Assembly: GCA_002428985.1 (NCBI GenBank)
Contig: DIYL01000059.1
Coordinates: 112,872-176,871, forward strand
DNA length: 64,000 nt
Direction of reading: 5' to 3'
Source of the DNA: Anaerolineales bacterium UBA6055
GTDB lineage: Bacteria; Chloroflexota; Anaerolineae; Aggregatilineales; Phototrophicaceae
Shown here: positions 8,081 through 17,113 of the stretch, piece by piece
Numbering within the stretch: the stretch's first letter is position 1
Layout: each line of letters opens with the position of its first letter
Made by a program: the position numbers and the translations under genes
The notes under the pieces: model-generated
The model's input: only the letters and a program-made list of their open reading frames with translations
Told to the model about the DNA's origin: nothing
Database searches by the model: none

Positions 8081-11029
8081 ATGTCATCAATCCCTCACAT
8101 TATCCGCCGTCGCCGTGCCCGCAAAGCCCGCCGGCAAGAACAACGTCAGCGGTCGTCTATCTGGGGATTGCTCATCCTTGCAGTAATTGTGGTTGTCTTG
8201 GTTGTTCCGATGGCAGTGATTCTAGGTGTAGCTGGATTACTCTATAGCCAAGCGACAAATTTTCTCCCAACGCCTGCCGAGACAATTTACCTCGATCCAA
8301 TTATCGGTCCGACCCAACTTTATGACCGCTCTGATGGCACATTGATTTACTCTGTCGAAGACCCGCTCGGTAATCAACGGCGTTGGCTGGAATTAGATGC
8401 CTTACCCGATTACGTAATCTCAGCCACACTCCTAACAGAAGACCGTGATTATCTACAAACCACCCAATTTGATACCATCCAAACATTGAATCGCCTATGG
8501 CGCTATATCCTCGATGCACCTGTCGCAACGGATCAGAGTATCACCGGACGATTGGTACGCAATGCAGTCTTGCCATTAGCGCGACGCAGTGGACTAGACG
8601 ACACCTTACTTGAAATTGCACTCGTTGCCGAAACCGAGCGTAATATGTCACCAGAGGCATTACTTGAATGGCATCTAAATACAAACTATTATGGCAATGA
8701 TGCTTATGGGATTGATGCGGCTGCACAAGTCTATCTTGGCAAATCAGCTGAAATGCTCACTTTAGATGAAGCCGCTTTACTCGCTGCCATCCCGACTGCG
8801 CCTCGCTTCAACCCATTTGATAACGAAATCGCGGCACGCGGGCGACAAGCAGACCTGTTGCTCAATATGTTCAACAATGCCATCATCAACAAACCACAAT
8901 TTGATCAAGCATCAGCAGTTGTGACGCAACTCCGTGCCGATTTTATTCAACGCCCCCTCTTTGCACCAGAATTTTCAGTATACGCCCGTCAACAAGCCCA
9001 AGAAATCCTCGACAATCTCGGTTTAGATGGTGCACGTATGGTCGCGCGTGGTGGTCTCCAAATTACAACCACACTTGACCTCGACCTCTATTTCCAATCC
9101 GATTGCATCTTACGAGCGCACCTAGATCGCCTCGCAGGTGGACTCGGTAATGTATTGGCACAAGACAACACGCCGTGTGCAGGTGTCAATTATCTCGTAC
9201 AACCCTTTGGGGCAGATGGTAGTGTGCCGCCGAATGTCGGTGCACTCATGATGATGGATACAACAACGGGTGAAATTTATAGCATGGTCGGAGATGTGCG
9301 CTCACAAACCCGTCAGCCTGCCGTCGTCTTACATCCATTTGTCTATTTTGAAGGCTTTTTAAAACGACTCTTTACCCCCGCATCGATGGTTTATGATATT
9401 CCGCGATCATTCCCGGGTCCGGCAGACGGGCTGATTTATACACCGACGAATCCTGATGGCCGCTTTCGAGGTCCGCTTAACTTACGTGATGCAATGGCCA
9501 GTGGGCTGTTACCACCTGCAGCATATGTTGCTGATAGTAGTGGCATGACACAAGTGATTCGTAGAGCGCATTTGATCGGTTTTAACAGCCTAGATGAAAA
9601 CACCTATGATCTTGATGTCTTAGCACGAGGTGGTGGTGTCTCGGTTCTGGATACGACCTATGCTTATAGTGTATTTGCAACGATGGGTGTCCAGCGTGGG
9701 GTCGATACCCAGCCGATTGCGCAGGGATTCCGTGGGCGTAACCCTGTGGCAGTCTTACGCATCGCTGATGCAGATGGCAATATCTTATGGGAATACGACG
9801 AAACCACCCGCCAATTGAGCCAAACTAAAGTTTTCCAACCGAGCCTTGCATATCTCGTCAATGATATTTTGAGTGATAATACCACCCGTCAACAAGTTCT
9901 CGGCACACAAGACGAAACGCTCCAACTCAATCGTCCATCAGCCGTCGTCAATGGTTTAAGTGCCGACAAGCGTGATAGCTGGACAGTCGGTTATACACCG
10001 CATCTTGTCACAACGGTACATCTTGGACGATTAGACGATGCAAATATGAGCCTCGACGATTATGGACGACAGGGATCAGCCCCAATTTGGCGTGCCTTAA
10101 TGAACTATACACATGATCGTAACGCATTACCCGTCGATGGATGGACGCGACCTGCCGACATCGAAGAATATATCGTGTGTGACATTTCTGGGCTTGTTCC
10201 ATCTGATACAAGTCCATGCCCAACCCGTCAAGAAATCTTCCCACCGGGGTCACCGTTGTTACCAGATACCTTCTGGCAAACTTACGAAGTCAACACCCAG
10301 ACCGGACAACTCGCAACCGCGAACACGCCAACCAACTTGAGTGCCGAACAAATCTACTTTGTCCCACCACCGGATATTATCGAATGGTGGACAGAGAGCG
10401 GTCAACCTTTACCACCGACCGATTACGATACGATCAGTCGCCCTGAGGTACTTAAAGCCGTACAAATTTTACAACCCGCAGATTTCGCTTATGTCGGCGG
10501 GACTGTGGATGTACGCGGTAGTATTGATGATCCAAACATCGACTATTATCAAGTCGCCTATGGTCAAGATGTGAATCCGACTCAGTGGCTTGAAATTGGT
10601 GGACAACAGCGTGACTATGCACCGGGTTCATCACTCGGCACATGGGACACATCAAACTTAAACGGTGTATATACCCTACAATTTACAGTTGTCTTCAATG
10701 ATGGCAGTATCGACACAGATACCAAGCTCGTCACTTTGGATAATACCCCGCCAGAACTGGTTCTACGTACAGGCGATTCAATCAACACCATCCGTTATCC
10801 TGCTCAAACGGTCGTATCGCTTATTGCCGATGCCACCGATAACCTCACGATCGAGCGCGTCGAATTTTATCAAAATGGCGAACTCCTCGGCATTGACCGT
10901 GAATGGCCCTATGGGTTTGATTATGAGATTAACAGTGTCGGTACCGAGGTCTTTAGTGCAGTGGTATTCGATCAAGTTGGCAACAACTCACAAGCAGATT
11001 TGACGGTAGAAATTGTTAGAAGTGGATGA
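8081..11029 (+). CDS. Class A PBP-like protein with degenerate active sites
   Basis: The 982-residue protein has a basic cytosolic tail (residues 1-25), one transmembrane anchor (about 28-55), a GT51 transglycosylase-like region (about 110-290), a transpeptidase-fold region (about 370-690) and a C-terminal Ig-like part (about 800-980). In the GT51 region LTEDRDY keeps the catalytic glutamate, but the usual TQQ is TGR and the RK-x-x-E motif keeps only E. In the transpeptidase region, where relatives read RQPGS-x-x-KPF, this one reads RQPAVVLHPF; SxN reads SGLL; KTG reads VNG. It therefore should not crosslink peptidoglycan or bind beta-lactam covalently. A scaffold or regulatory role is an inference. 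Confidence 0.85.
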   Translation: MSSIPHIIRRRRARKARRQEQRQRSSIWGLLILAVIVVVLVVPMAVILGVAGLLYSQATNFLPTPAETIYLDPIIGPTQLYDRSDGTLIYSVEDPLGNQRRWLELDALPDYVISATLLTEDRDYLQTTQFDTIQTLNRLWRYILDAPVATDQSITGRLVRNAVLPLARRSGLDDTLLEIALVAETERNMSPEALLEWHLNTNYYGNDAYGIDAAAQVYLGKSAEMLTLDEAALLAAIPTAPRFNPFDNEIAARGRQADLLLNMFNNAIINKPQFDQASAVVTQLRADFIQRPLFAPEFSVYARQQAQEILDNLGLDGARMVARGGLQITTTLDLDLYFQSDCILRAHLDRLAGGLGNVLAQDNTPCAGVNYLVQPFGADGSVPPNVGALMMMDTTTGEIYSMVGDVRSQTRQPAVVLHPFVYFEGFLKRLFTPASMVYDIPRSFPGPADGLIYTPTNPDGRFRGPLNLRDAMASGLLPPAAYVADSSGMTQVIRRAHLIGFNSLDENTYDLDVLARGGGVSVLDTTYAYSVFATMGVQRGVDTQPIAQGFRGRNPVAVLRIADADGNILWEYDETTRQLSQTKVFQPSLAYLVNDILSDNTTRQQVLGTQDETLQLNRPSAVVNGLSADKRDSWTVGYTPHLVTTVHLGRLDDANMSLDDYGRQGSAPIWRALMNYTHDRNALPVDGWTRPADIEEYIVCDISGLVPSDTSPCPTRQEIFPPGSPLLPDTFWQTYEVNTQTGQLATANTPTNLSAEQIYFVPPPDIIEWWTESGQPLPPTDYDTISRPEVLKAVQILQPADFAYVGGTVDVRGSIDDPNIDYYQVAYGQDVNPTQWLEIGGQQRDYAPGSSLGTWDTSNLNGVYTLQFTVVFNDGSIDTDTKLVTLDNTPPELVLRTGDSINTIRYPAQTVVSLIADATDNLTIERVEFYQNGELLGIDREWPYGFDYEINSVGTEVFSAVVFDQVGNNSQADLTVEIVRSG

Positions 11030-11160
11030 TCATCTACTTCTCAAACACCATATATCTTGACGCTTTCAACTAGTGTAAGACCACTGATTTTATTGACATT
11101 AAGATATATTTTAACAGTAAATAATCTTTGATAATCGCTACGACATCTCAATTACTGTTT

Positions 11161-11179
11161 CATATCCTATTAAGCAAGT
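11161..11179. repeat. 19-base element shared with 22133-22151
   Basis: CATATCCTATTAAGCAAGT here and CATATTCTATTAAGCAAGT at 22133 differ by one base. Each lies about 40-50 bases before the start of a gene for an envelope protein (a histidine kinase here, a secreted protein there). It may be a shared regulatory element, but with two copies the case is weak. Confidence 0.3.
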
Positions 11180-11226
11180 GTCGATAAACTCCGCTTTTAG
11201 TGTCGACTTATACAAAGCTTCTTATA

Positions 11227-12561
11227 ATGGAAAACTATTTATTATCGAGAATGCATCAAATTCGAGATATTGCCACCTTCCGTGCAATAGAACGAATGCC
11301 GCATGATCAATATAGCCAAAATGTATCAATAATTATGATGATCACTCATATCATCATTCCACTCATTTTGATGGCATATGCATTATTTGGTGTTTTGACA
11401 AATTCTCTAGATCATATCTTGATTCAGTTGTTGGCATTGGTTGTGATTCCCGGAATCGCATTTGCTGTGAACCTTGTTTTATTACGTCGAGCGCTACGTC
11501 AACATACAGAACAGCCTGTAAGCCTTATCATTGGCACAAGTATCGCCCTTATTTTAGTTTCAATCTCACTCACAGGTGGACTCTATGCCTCTGCAACATT
11601 TGGGTTACTTGTCTTATTTGTAATGGCAGTTATTCTACTCGATTTCAAGATGATGGCCTTTTTCTACAGCATCATCATCACATTTTTCATTGGGTTATTT
11701 GTAGTAGAAAATACAGGATATTTACCCTCAATCGTCACATTTGGTTTACATTTTCATCTGTTTATCCTCATTTGTACGTTAACAACACTCTGGTTGATCA
11801 TTGGGTATCATAAATATGCGTTGCTAAAATCAGGGAAATTGATGGCAGATTTACAAGCTCAACAAGCACGTTACAAAGTCCAGCAAGAGCTCACACAAAA
11901 TCTTGCTCATGATTTACGAACACCAATTACTGTTATTAGATCCACAACGTATCTCATCAGAAAGCGTCAGGAAAAAGGTATACCAATTGATGAAAAACTG
12001 GAGAACCTCGAACGTGTCACCGATAATATGACGCAAATGATTGAAGATTTATTAGCACTGACAATGCTTGACCAATCTTTATCATCCAACACCGAGAGTA
12101 TTGCTATTGCGGAACTTATCAAGAAGACAATGTCATCTTTAAAAGACTATGCCAACACCAATTCAATTGAACTGTTTTTTTCAGATCATACAAAAGGTGA
12201 TTTATGTATTATCGGTAGCTTGACCCTCCTTGAACGTGCCATCAGCAATCTGATTGAAAATGCGATTCACTACAATAATGCTGGTGGAACAGTTAAAACA
12301 ACAATAAAAAATGACAAAGAAAATATTTATATTGCCGTTGCCGATACAGGCATTGGTATCGCACCAGAACATCATCACCAGATATTTGAGCGCTTCTTTC
12401 GTGTCGGTGATGCTCGTACCATTAATGATCGACACGGTACCGGTATCGGGTTAAGTGTCGTCAAACGAATTATCCAACTACATGGTGGGCAAATTACAGT
12501 AGATAGTGAGTTAGGTAAAGGCACAACATTTACAATCACACTCCCAGTGGCAAAGTCATAG
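11227..12561 (+). CDS. Membrane sensor histidine kinase (orphan)
   Basis: The protein has about six transmembrane segments in its first 200 residues, with no extracytoplasmic sensor domain of size. The kinase core follows: H-box NLAHDLRTPITVIRST, N-box ISNLIENAIHYNNAGG, G1 VADTGIGIAPEHHHQIFERFFRV and G2 GTGIGLSVVKRIIQLHGG, ending in a typical GTTFTITLPV. It autophosphorylates the H-box histidine and passes phosphate to a response regulator. No regulator gene is adjacent; the OmpR-type regulator at 46642 is also alone, so they could be partners, though nothing shows this. Start: ATG 11227, or GTG 11200; neither has a convincing ribosome binding site. Confidence 0.9.
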   Translation: MENYLLSRMHQIRDIATFRAIERMPHDQYSQNVSIIMMITHIIIPLILMAYALFGVLTNSLDHILIQLLALVVIPGIAFAVNLVLLRRALRQHTEQPVSLIIGTSIALILVSISLTGGLYASATFGLLVLFVMAVILLDFKMMAFFYSIIITFFIGLFVVENTGYLPSIVTFGLHFHLFILICTLTTLWLIIGYHKYALLKSGKLMADLQAQQARYKVQQELTQNLAHDLRTPITVIRSTTYLIRKRQEKGIPIDEKLENLERVTDNMTQMIEDLLALTMLDQSLSSNTESIAIAELIKKTMSSLKDYANTNSIELFFSDHTKGDLCIIGSLTLLERAISNLIENAIHYNNAGGTVKTTIKNDKENIYIAVADTGIGIAPEHHHQIFERFFRVGDARTINDRHGTGIGLSVVKRIIQLHGGQITVDSELGKGTTFTITLPVAKS

Positions 12562-12667
12562 GATGTACTATTTTGGAACGTAGCAACTACGCTTCTTAAA
12601 AATTACGATTGCAGACCAAACATCATATTAGCTGATCACTTGCTTATGACTTTTCATCATTTTCCAC

Positions 12668-12702
12668 TATAATATTTATGCTATCAGAGGACAAAACCTC
12701 TG
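12668..12702 (+). promoter_or_regulatory. -10 box and leader hairpin of the DMT transporter gene
   Basis: TATAAT lies at 12668-12673, followed by CAGAGG-ACAAAA-CCTCTG (12685-12702), which would form a hairpin at the very start of the transcript. No good -35 is visible. The leader runs about 70 bases to the ATG at 12756. Confidence 0.4.
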
Positions 12703-12755
12703 TTTAAAGATATTCAACCAATTGTCTTAACCTCAGATAGAAATAAGTTGCATTG

Positions 12756-13655
12756 ATGCTTAGAACCTCGTTGCCTTATGTCCTTGGCCTTGCGTTGGCA
12801 TGGGGACTCAATCCTGTAGTAAGCCGTGTTGGGATAGAACAAATTACAGTCCTAGAATATACAGGGCTGCGCTTCATCATCGCCGTTGTTATCTTCGCTA
12901 TCTTGATTCAAGTCCTACCCAATCGACATTGGTCACGTAGTCGCATGGTGTGGATTGATTCATCAGTTATTGGCGTTTTAGGCACAGCGCTACCATTTTT
13001 AGGGATTATTGGCTCACTGCAATTCCTATCAGCAGGTGTGACAGCGTTGATGGTAACGGCAACCCCCGCATTCATCGTGACTGCCGCCCATTTCGCTCTT
13101 CCCGATGCCAAGCTGACGCGTCTTTCAATACTTGGTGTCTTAATCGCCCTCAGCGGTTCCCTTCTACTTGTTATACTTGGAGAGAACGGCCTGCCAGATA
13201 TTCAAACAGCTAATCCAATTGGCTACTTGATGATATTTGGTGTCCAATGCTTGGATGCACTAGTCGCAGTCTATATCCGGCGAAGAATGCAAACTTACGA
13301 TACATTTGAAGTCACAAGCATACGCATGGTTGCCGCCATGTTATTTACATTGCCGTTTGTTCTGGCGTTTGGGACAACAGATTATGGAGCAGTTGATATA
13401 AATGGGTGGGGTGCGTTGCTCTTTAGTGCCGTAATCAGCACAGTTCTCGCTCAATTACTATTCTTCTATATAACACGGGTATTTGGAACAACAAGTCTAG
13501 CAGTTACCCTATATCTGGTACCGATCGTAGCACTGACTTTTGGTGCAATCGTCTTAGGTGAAGAAATTACAGTTGGTATGCTCGGAAGTATGATATTAAT
13601 TTTAGTTGGTGTGTTTGTCATTAATCAAGAACGTAGCAAAACATCTACAGCTTGA
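12756..13655 (+). CDS. EamA/DMT family transporter
   Basis: A 299-residue inner-membrane protein with about ten hydrophobic segments arranged as two EamA repeats. The first begins LGLALAWGLNPVVSRVGIEQ and the second IGYLMIFGVQCLDALVAVYIRRR. The repeat ends carry the usual glycine/proline and glutamate features (SLAVTLYLVPIVALTFGAIVLGEEIT). Such proteins export metabolites or amino acids, and the substrate cannot be assigned. The ATG at 12756 directly follows an in-frame TTG that is not needed. Confidence 0.9.
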   Translation: MLRTSLPYVLGLALAWGLNPVVSRVGIEQITVLEYTGLRFIIAVVIFAILIQVLPNRHWSRSRMVWIDSSVIGVLGTALPFLGIIGSLQFLSAGVTALMVTATPAFIVTAAHFALPDAKLTRLSILGVLIALSGSLLLVILGENGLPDIQTANPIGYLMIFGVQCLDALVAVYIRRRMQTYDTFEVTSIRMVAAMLFTLPFVLAFGTTDYGAVDINGWGALLFSAVISTVLAQLLFFYITRVFGTTSLAVTLYLVPIVALTFGAIVLGEEITVGMLGSMILILVGVFVINQERSKTSTA

Positions 13656-13699
13656 TCCATCAACTATAATCGTTTAATGATGTGAGTACATATCTTATT

Positions 13700-14242
13700 A
13701 TGGACAATAAAACCTATACCATTCGTCCCGTAGAGCCAAATGATGCCGAAAGTTACAATGCCTTTATCCGTCGACTAGCTGATGAACCCAACAATGGCGT
13801 GACATTCCACCCCAGCGAATTTACAGTAACTGTTGCAGAAGCGCGTGAACGCATTGAAAGCATGCTTGCACTGGATAATTGCATGATTTTTGTGGCTGTG
13901 AATGCCGATAATATTGTTGTTGGTGAATGTTCCGGTTCTGCCTCACAACGCCTTGCAAAACAACACAATGTCGGGTTGGGGTTGTCAGTTGATCAAGATT
14001 GGCGACGGTTAGGCGTTGGACGCAGTTTGATGAATGCGATAATTGCTTGGGCAGAAGCTAATCCAATGGTGCATCGTCTTGAATTGGAAGTTTTCACTGA
14101 CAATATCAAAGCGATCAACCTATATATCCAACTTGGGTTTATAGTAGAAGGCACCCGCCGCAACGCATTTGTAAAATACGGCAACTTCAAAGATGCATAT
14201 ATGATGTCGATGTTATTTAACCGCGATGACAACGACAGCTAA
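13700..14242 (+). CDS. GNAT family N-acetyltransferase
   Basis: About 180 residues with the GNAT core: RPVEPNDAESYNAFI at the N-terminus, acetyl-CoA-binding motif A in GLGLSVDQDWRRLGVGRSLMNAIIAWA (Q/R-x-x-G-x-G/A form, about 93-118) and motif B in NIKAINLYIQLGFIVEGTRRNAFVKYGNFKDAYMMSML. The end resembles RimI/RimJ-like and phosphinothricin-type enzymes. The substrate is unknown. ATG 13700 is used; an upstream GTG at 13682 would add six residues. It lies 44 bases after the transporter gene and could be cotranscribed. Confidence 0.88.
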   Translation: MDNKTYTIRPVEPNDAESYNAFIRRLADEPNNGVTFHPSEFTVTVAEARERIESMLALDNCMIFVAVNADNIVVGECSGSASQRLAKQHNVGLGLSVDQDWRRLGVGRSLMNAIIAWAEANPMVHRLELEVFTDNIKAINLYIQLGFIVEGTRRNAFVKYGNFKDAYMMSMLFNRDDNDS

Positions 14243-14253
14243 ATGATGTTGGG

Positions 14254-14724
14254 TTACCCTCGCCGCTTGCGATCGACGTGCATCAGCAGTGTTTTTTCCG
14301 AGGCTTCTTCTTTTCCAACAGGTTGATCAAAATAATCGCCCAGTGACATCACCAACGGAGCTAGCGGGAATGCATCAGGATGATGTTCTAAAACGGCTTC
14401 ATACGCCGCCCATAAATCCAGACCTTCCACTTGCATCAATGCACCCATCGCAAAACTTGTGGAGCGACTAATACCCGCACCACACGCCGACATAACAATT
14501 TTGCCCTGCGTTTTTTGCTCGACGATAAAATCAATGCCACGCTTGAGGGTATCTTGTTTAATCGGCACGCCATCATCAATCGGCAGATATAATATTTCGA
14601 TATCATCGTGTCGTACATCTTCAGCAAGATGCAACATCGCGCCGATAGTGTAACTATTGAGCAACGGCAAACTCATTGAGTCGCGGTATTTACCAATGAA
14701 GAGCCAATCACGAATTTTATGCAT
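14254..14724 (-). CDS. Dual-specificity-type protein phosphatase
   Basis: About 156 residues. The catalytic loop is VMSACGAGISRSTSFAMGALM, so the C-x5-R signature (C..R) is present, but the residue before the cysteine is Ala instead of the usual His. The upstream DxxxD-like general acid region IEILYLPIDDGVPIKQDTL fits a DSP fold. It should hydrolyse phosphate esters on protein or small substrates. ATG 14724 is chosen because GGTGA precedes it by 8 bases; it overlaps the end of the HAD gene by 8 bases (ATG 14739 is the alternative). It is the last gene of a tight operon: acetyltransferase, HAD phosphatase, DSP. Confidence 0.8.
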   Translation of the reverse strand: MHKIRDWLFIGKYRDSMSLPLLNSYTIGAMLHLAEDVRHDDIEILYLPIDDGVPIKQDTLKRGIDFIVEQKTQGKIVMSACGAGISRSTSFAMGALMQVEGLDLWAAYEAVLEHHPDAFPLAPLVMSLGDYFDQPVGKEEASEKTLLMHVDRKRRG

Positions 14725-15250
14725 CAGAGCTTTCACCATTTATGATATACGAAATTGCAAGTTCCACATTATCCGCGTAATGTGTTGGAACAACATCAGC
14801 CTGATAATCTCTTACAGCAATCGATTGACATCCTATTGTGTTTGCCAAAGTAATATCAGATTCAGAATCACCTATGAAATAAGACTTGGATAAATCAACA
14901 TCATAGTTTAATAGGCACTGTTCGATCATCCCTATGCTTGGTTTATGGCATTGGCAGTCTATATCACGTGCATGTGGGCAAAAATAGGTTTGCTCAATCT
15001 TGACGTTTGCCTGCTTCAACTGGGCTATGAAATCTTTATGTAATTTGCTAAAAGTATCATAAGAAATGATATTTTCACCAATAAGATATTGGTTTGTAAC
15101 AATAAACAATGTGTAGCGGGATGGGATATTTTGAAGCGCTGGTACCGTATCAGAGAATATATCGAGACTCGTGACTTTTGCCCAATCATCATCGGGATAA
15201 TCTGCTACTAGCGTACCATCTCGATCTAAAAATATAGCAGAAATACTCAT
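14717..15250 (-). CDS. HAD-IIIA family phosphatase (GmhB/HisB-N-like)
   Basis: The 177-residue enzyme begins MSISAIFLDRDGTLV, the DxDGT nucleophile motif. It continues with the second motif in LFIVTNQ, the zinc-binding cluster CPHARDIDCQC (about 103-113) followed by HKPSIGMI with the motif III lysine, and the motif IV aspartates in YFIGDSESDITLA. This is the pattern of heptose-1,7-bisphosphate 7-phosphatase and histidinol-phosphatase-like HAD-IIIA enzymes. The actual substrate is not known. It overlaps the upstream acetyltransferase by 4 bases (ATGA) and the downstream DSP gene by 8. Confidence 0.88.
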   Translation of the reverse strand: MSISAIFLDRDGTLVADYPDDDWAKVTSLDIFSDTVPALQNIPSRYTLFIVTNQYLIGENIISYDTFSKLHKDFIAQLKQANVKIEQTYFCPHARDIDCQCHKPSIGMIEQCLLNYDVDLSKSYFIGDSESDITLANTIGCQSIAVRDYQADVVPTHYADNVELAISYIINGESSDA

Positions 15251-15795
15251 GACCTATCCTTATGATCCTCACGTAAAATCGCACGAAAGTGCAGATCCAT
15301 CGGCACACCATCACGAATAGAATATTTGTAGAATGTGCCTTCGTGTTGCATCCCTGCTTTTTCCATCACCCGACCCGATGCTGGATTATCAATACGATAC
15401 GACGCACCAACTCGATTCAGTTTGAGGTCATCAAAGCCAAATTGGATCACCCGTTTCAATGCCTCAGTCATGTACCCCTTGCCCCAAAACGGTACACCAA
15501 TCCAATACCCAACCTCAGCCCGCAGGTGTTTCATTTCGGGACGCAAGCCAATCATCCCCATGAATATATCGTCTTCTTGACGGACAATAGCAAACGTAAA
15601 AGACACATCGTTTTCCCAATTCTCACGAACAGTTTTGATAAAATCCTCAGCGACATCCGGTGGGTAAGGATGCGGGATATTCAGTGTCATTTTCGACACT
15701 TCATAATCCCCTGCCAAACGCACGATATGAGGCGCATCCTCTAGTGCGAGTTTGCGTAAAATTAATCGGTCAGTTTCTAGATTTGTGATCGCCAT
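15247..15795 (-). CDS. RimJ/RimL-like GNAT acetyltransferase
   Basis: A 182-residue protein. It begins with ETDRLILRKLALEDAPHI, the usual N-terminal motif of RimJ/RimL-type acetyltransferases. It continues with EVGYWIGVPFWGKGYMTEALKRVIQFGFDDLKLNRVGASYRIDNPASGRVMEKAGMQHEGTF in the acetyl-CoA-binding and C-terminal motifs, the classical pattern. It likely acetylates a protein N-terminus or an amino-sugar/antibiotic amine. It is the first gene of the operon with the HAD and DSP phosphatases; only three bases separate it from the stop of the htrA-like gene upstream, so all four may be cotranscribed. Confidence 0.9.
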   Translation of the reverse strand: MAITNLETDRLILRKLALEDAPHIVRLAGDYEVSKMTLNIPHPYPPDVAEDFIKTVRENWENDVSFTFAIVRQEDDIFMGMIGLRPEMKHLRAEVGYWIGVPFWGKGYMTEALKRVIQFGFDDLKLNRVGASYRIDNPASGRVMEKAGMQHEGTFYKYSIRDGVPMDLHFRAILREDHKDRS

Positions 15796-15798
15796 TTA

Positions 15799-17034
15799 CT
15801 ACTCCACATTTGTACTACAGTCAATAGTCTGGGTGTCGTTGGTCGTTGGACGACTCAGCAATGTTAACGGCACTTCGAATGTCTCCCCATTGCGGATGAC
15901 AATGAGTCGAATCACATCGCCAACCCGCGTATTTAAGACCAAATACGAGACAAGGTCATCCATGTTCTCCACGTAATAATCATTGACGGCAACGATAATA
16001 TCCCCACCAGAACATACTAATGTCCCGCGCACATCACTGATTTGTTGACCGCCGCGCAAACCAGCTTGTTCTGCTGGTGAGCCAACCGTGACACCACGTA
16101 ACAACACCCCGCGATTCACTGGTAAGCCAAGCGGTTCAGCTAAACCCGCCACGCCGAATCCATTATCTTCGGGCATAACCGAAATTCCCATCCACGGATA
16201 TTCAACCCGCCCATTCGCAATAATTTCAGGTACGACCCGCCGCACCGTATCAGCCGGAACAGCAAATCCGACCCCTTGGAACACACCTGTATCCGATCGA
16301 ATCGCCGTATTCACCCCAACCACTGCTCCATACGAATTCAATAACGGTCCACCAGAATTCCCCGGATTAATTGGCGTGTCAATTTGGATAATCGACGGGT
16401 TATCAAAACCAGGCATAACCGTCGCATCAATCAATTCTGCCGAGCGCAAAGTCCGCCCAACACCGCTGACAATCCCAACCGTCATCGAGCTATTCAGCCC
16501 GAAAGGATTCCCAATCGCAATCGCACGTTGACCGGGACGAACAGCATTCGAGTCCCCTAATAACAATGGACGCAAGCGTTCCGGCGCAGTCTCAACTTTA
16601 ATAACTGCGAGGTCGCTAAATGTATCCAATCCGACCAAGCGCCCATTTGTCACATAGCCATCATGGAATGTCACACGGATTGTTTGCGTGTCTTTGGTGA
16701 CATGCGCATTGGTGATAATATGCCCTGCACCATCATAGACAAAACCCGAACCGCGCGTCAGATCTGGAGTCAGGCCCTCACCATTTGGGATTTCGCCCTC
16801 AATATTAACGATCGATGGTGTCGTCCGTTCGTAGATATTCGTGAGTACCAAATACTCAGCATCTGCTTCTTGTACAATCTCATTCGATACAGGTGTAGGA
16901 GGTAAGTCGCCTTGTTGACTGATATTTTGTATTGGCAATGCTTCAATCGGTGTGCTGACAATACCTTGCGGGGTTGCATCTTGTGCACAACCAACCAATA
17001 CCAATACAAGCAGCAGGCTAACCATCACGCGCAT
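15799..17034 (-). CDS. HtrA/DegP-type serine protease, lipoprotein (S1C)
   Basis: A 411-residue trypsin-like protease with a lipoprotein signal (MRVMVSLLLVLVLVGC, lipid anchor at Cys16). The catalytic triad is visible: His in ITNAHVTKD, Asp in TFSDLAVIKV and Ser in NPGNSGGPLLNSYG. A single PDZ domain follows (about 300-390; FGVAGLAEPLGLPVNRGVLLRGV, SPAEQAGLRGGQ, GDIIVAVNDYYVENMDDL). AAGGGG lies before the ATG. The protein would sit outside the membrane and degrade or chaperone misfolded envelope proteins. It leads the minus-strand gene cluster 17034-14254. Confidence 0.92.
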   Translation of the reverse strand: MRVMVSLLLVLVLVGCAQDATPQGIVSTPIEALPIQNISQQGDLPPTPVSNEIVQEADAEYLVLTNIYERTTPSIVNIEGEIPNGEGLTPDLTRGSGFVYDGAGHIITNAHVTKDTQTIRVTFHDGYVTNGRLVGLDTFSDLAVIKVETAPERLRPLLLGDSNAVRPGQRAIAIGNPFGLNSSMTVGIVSGVGRTLRSAELIDATVMPGFDNPSIIQIDTPINPGNSGGPLLNSYGAVVGVNTAIRSDTGVFQGVGFAVPADTVRRVVPEIIANGRVEYPWMGISVMPEDNGFGVAGLAEPLGLPVNRGVLLRGVTVGSPAEQAGLRGGQQISDVRGTLVCSGGDIIVAVNDYYVENMDDLVSYLVLNTRVGDVIRLIVIRNGETFEVPLTLLSRPTTNDTQTIDCSTNVE

Positions 17035-17113
17035 GGAATTTCCCCTTGTGTCATGAGTTTAAGATACGGTCTTATTTTAACAGGTCATAGCATGTGTTCA
17101 AATATCGTGCAAT

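Noticed and set aside
15289..15744. A 151-codon plus-strand frame
   Set aside because: It is antisense to a clear RimJ-like acetyltransferase gene.
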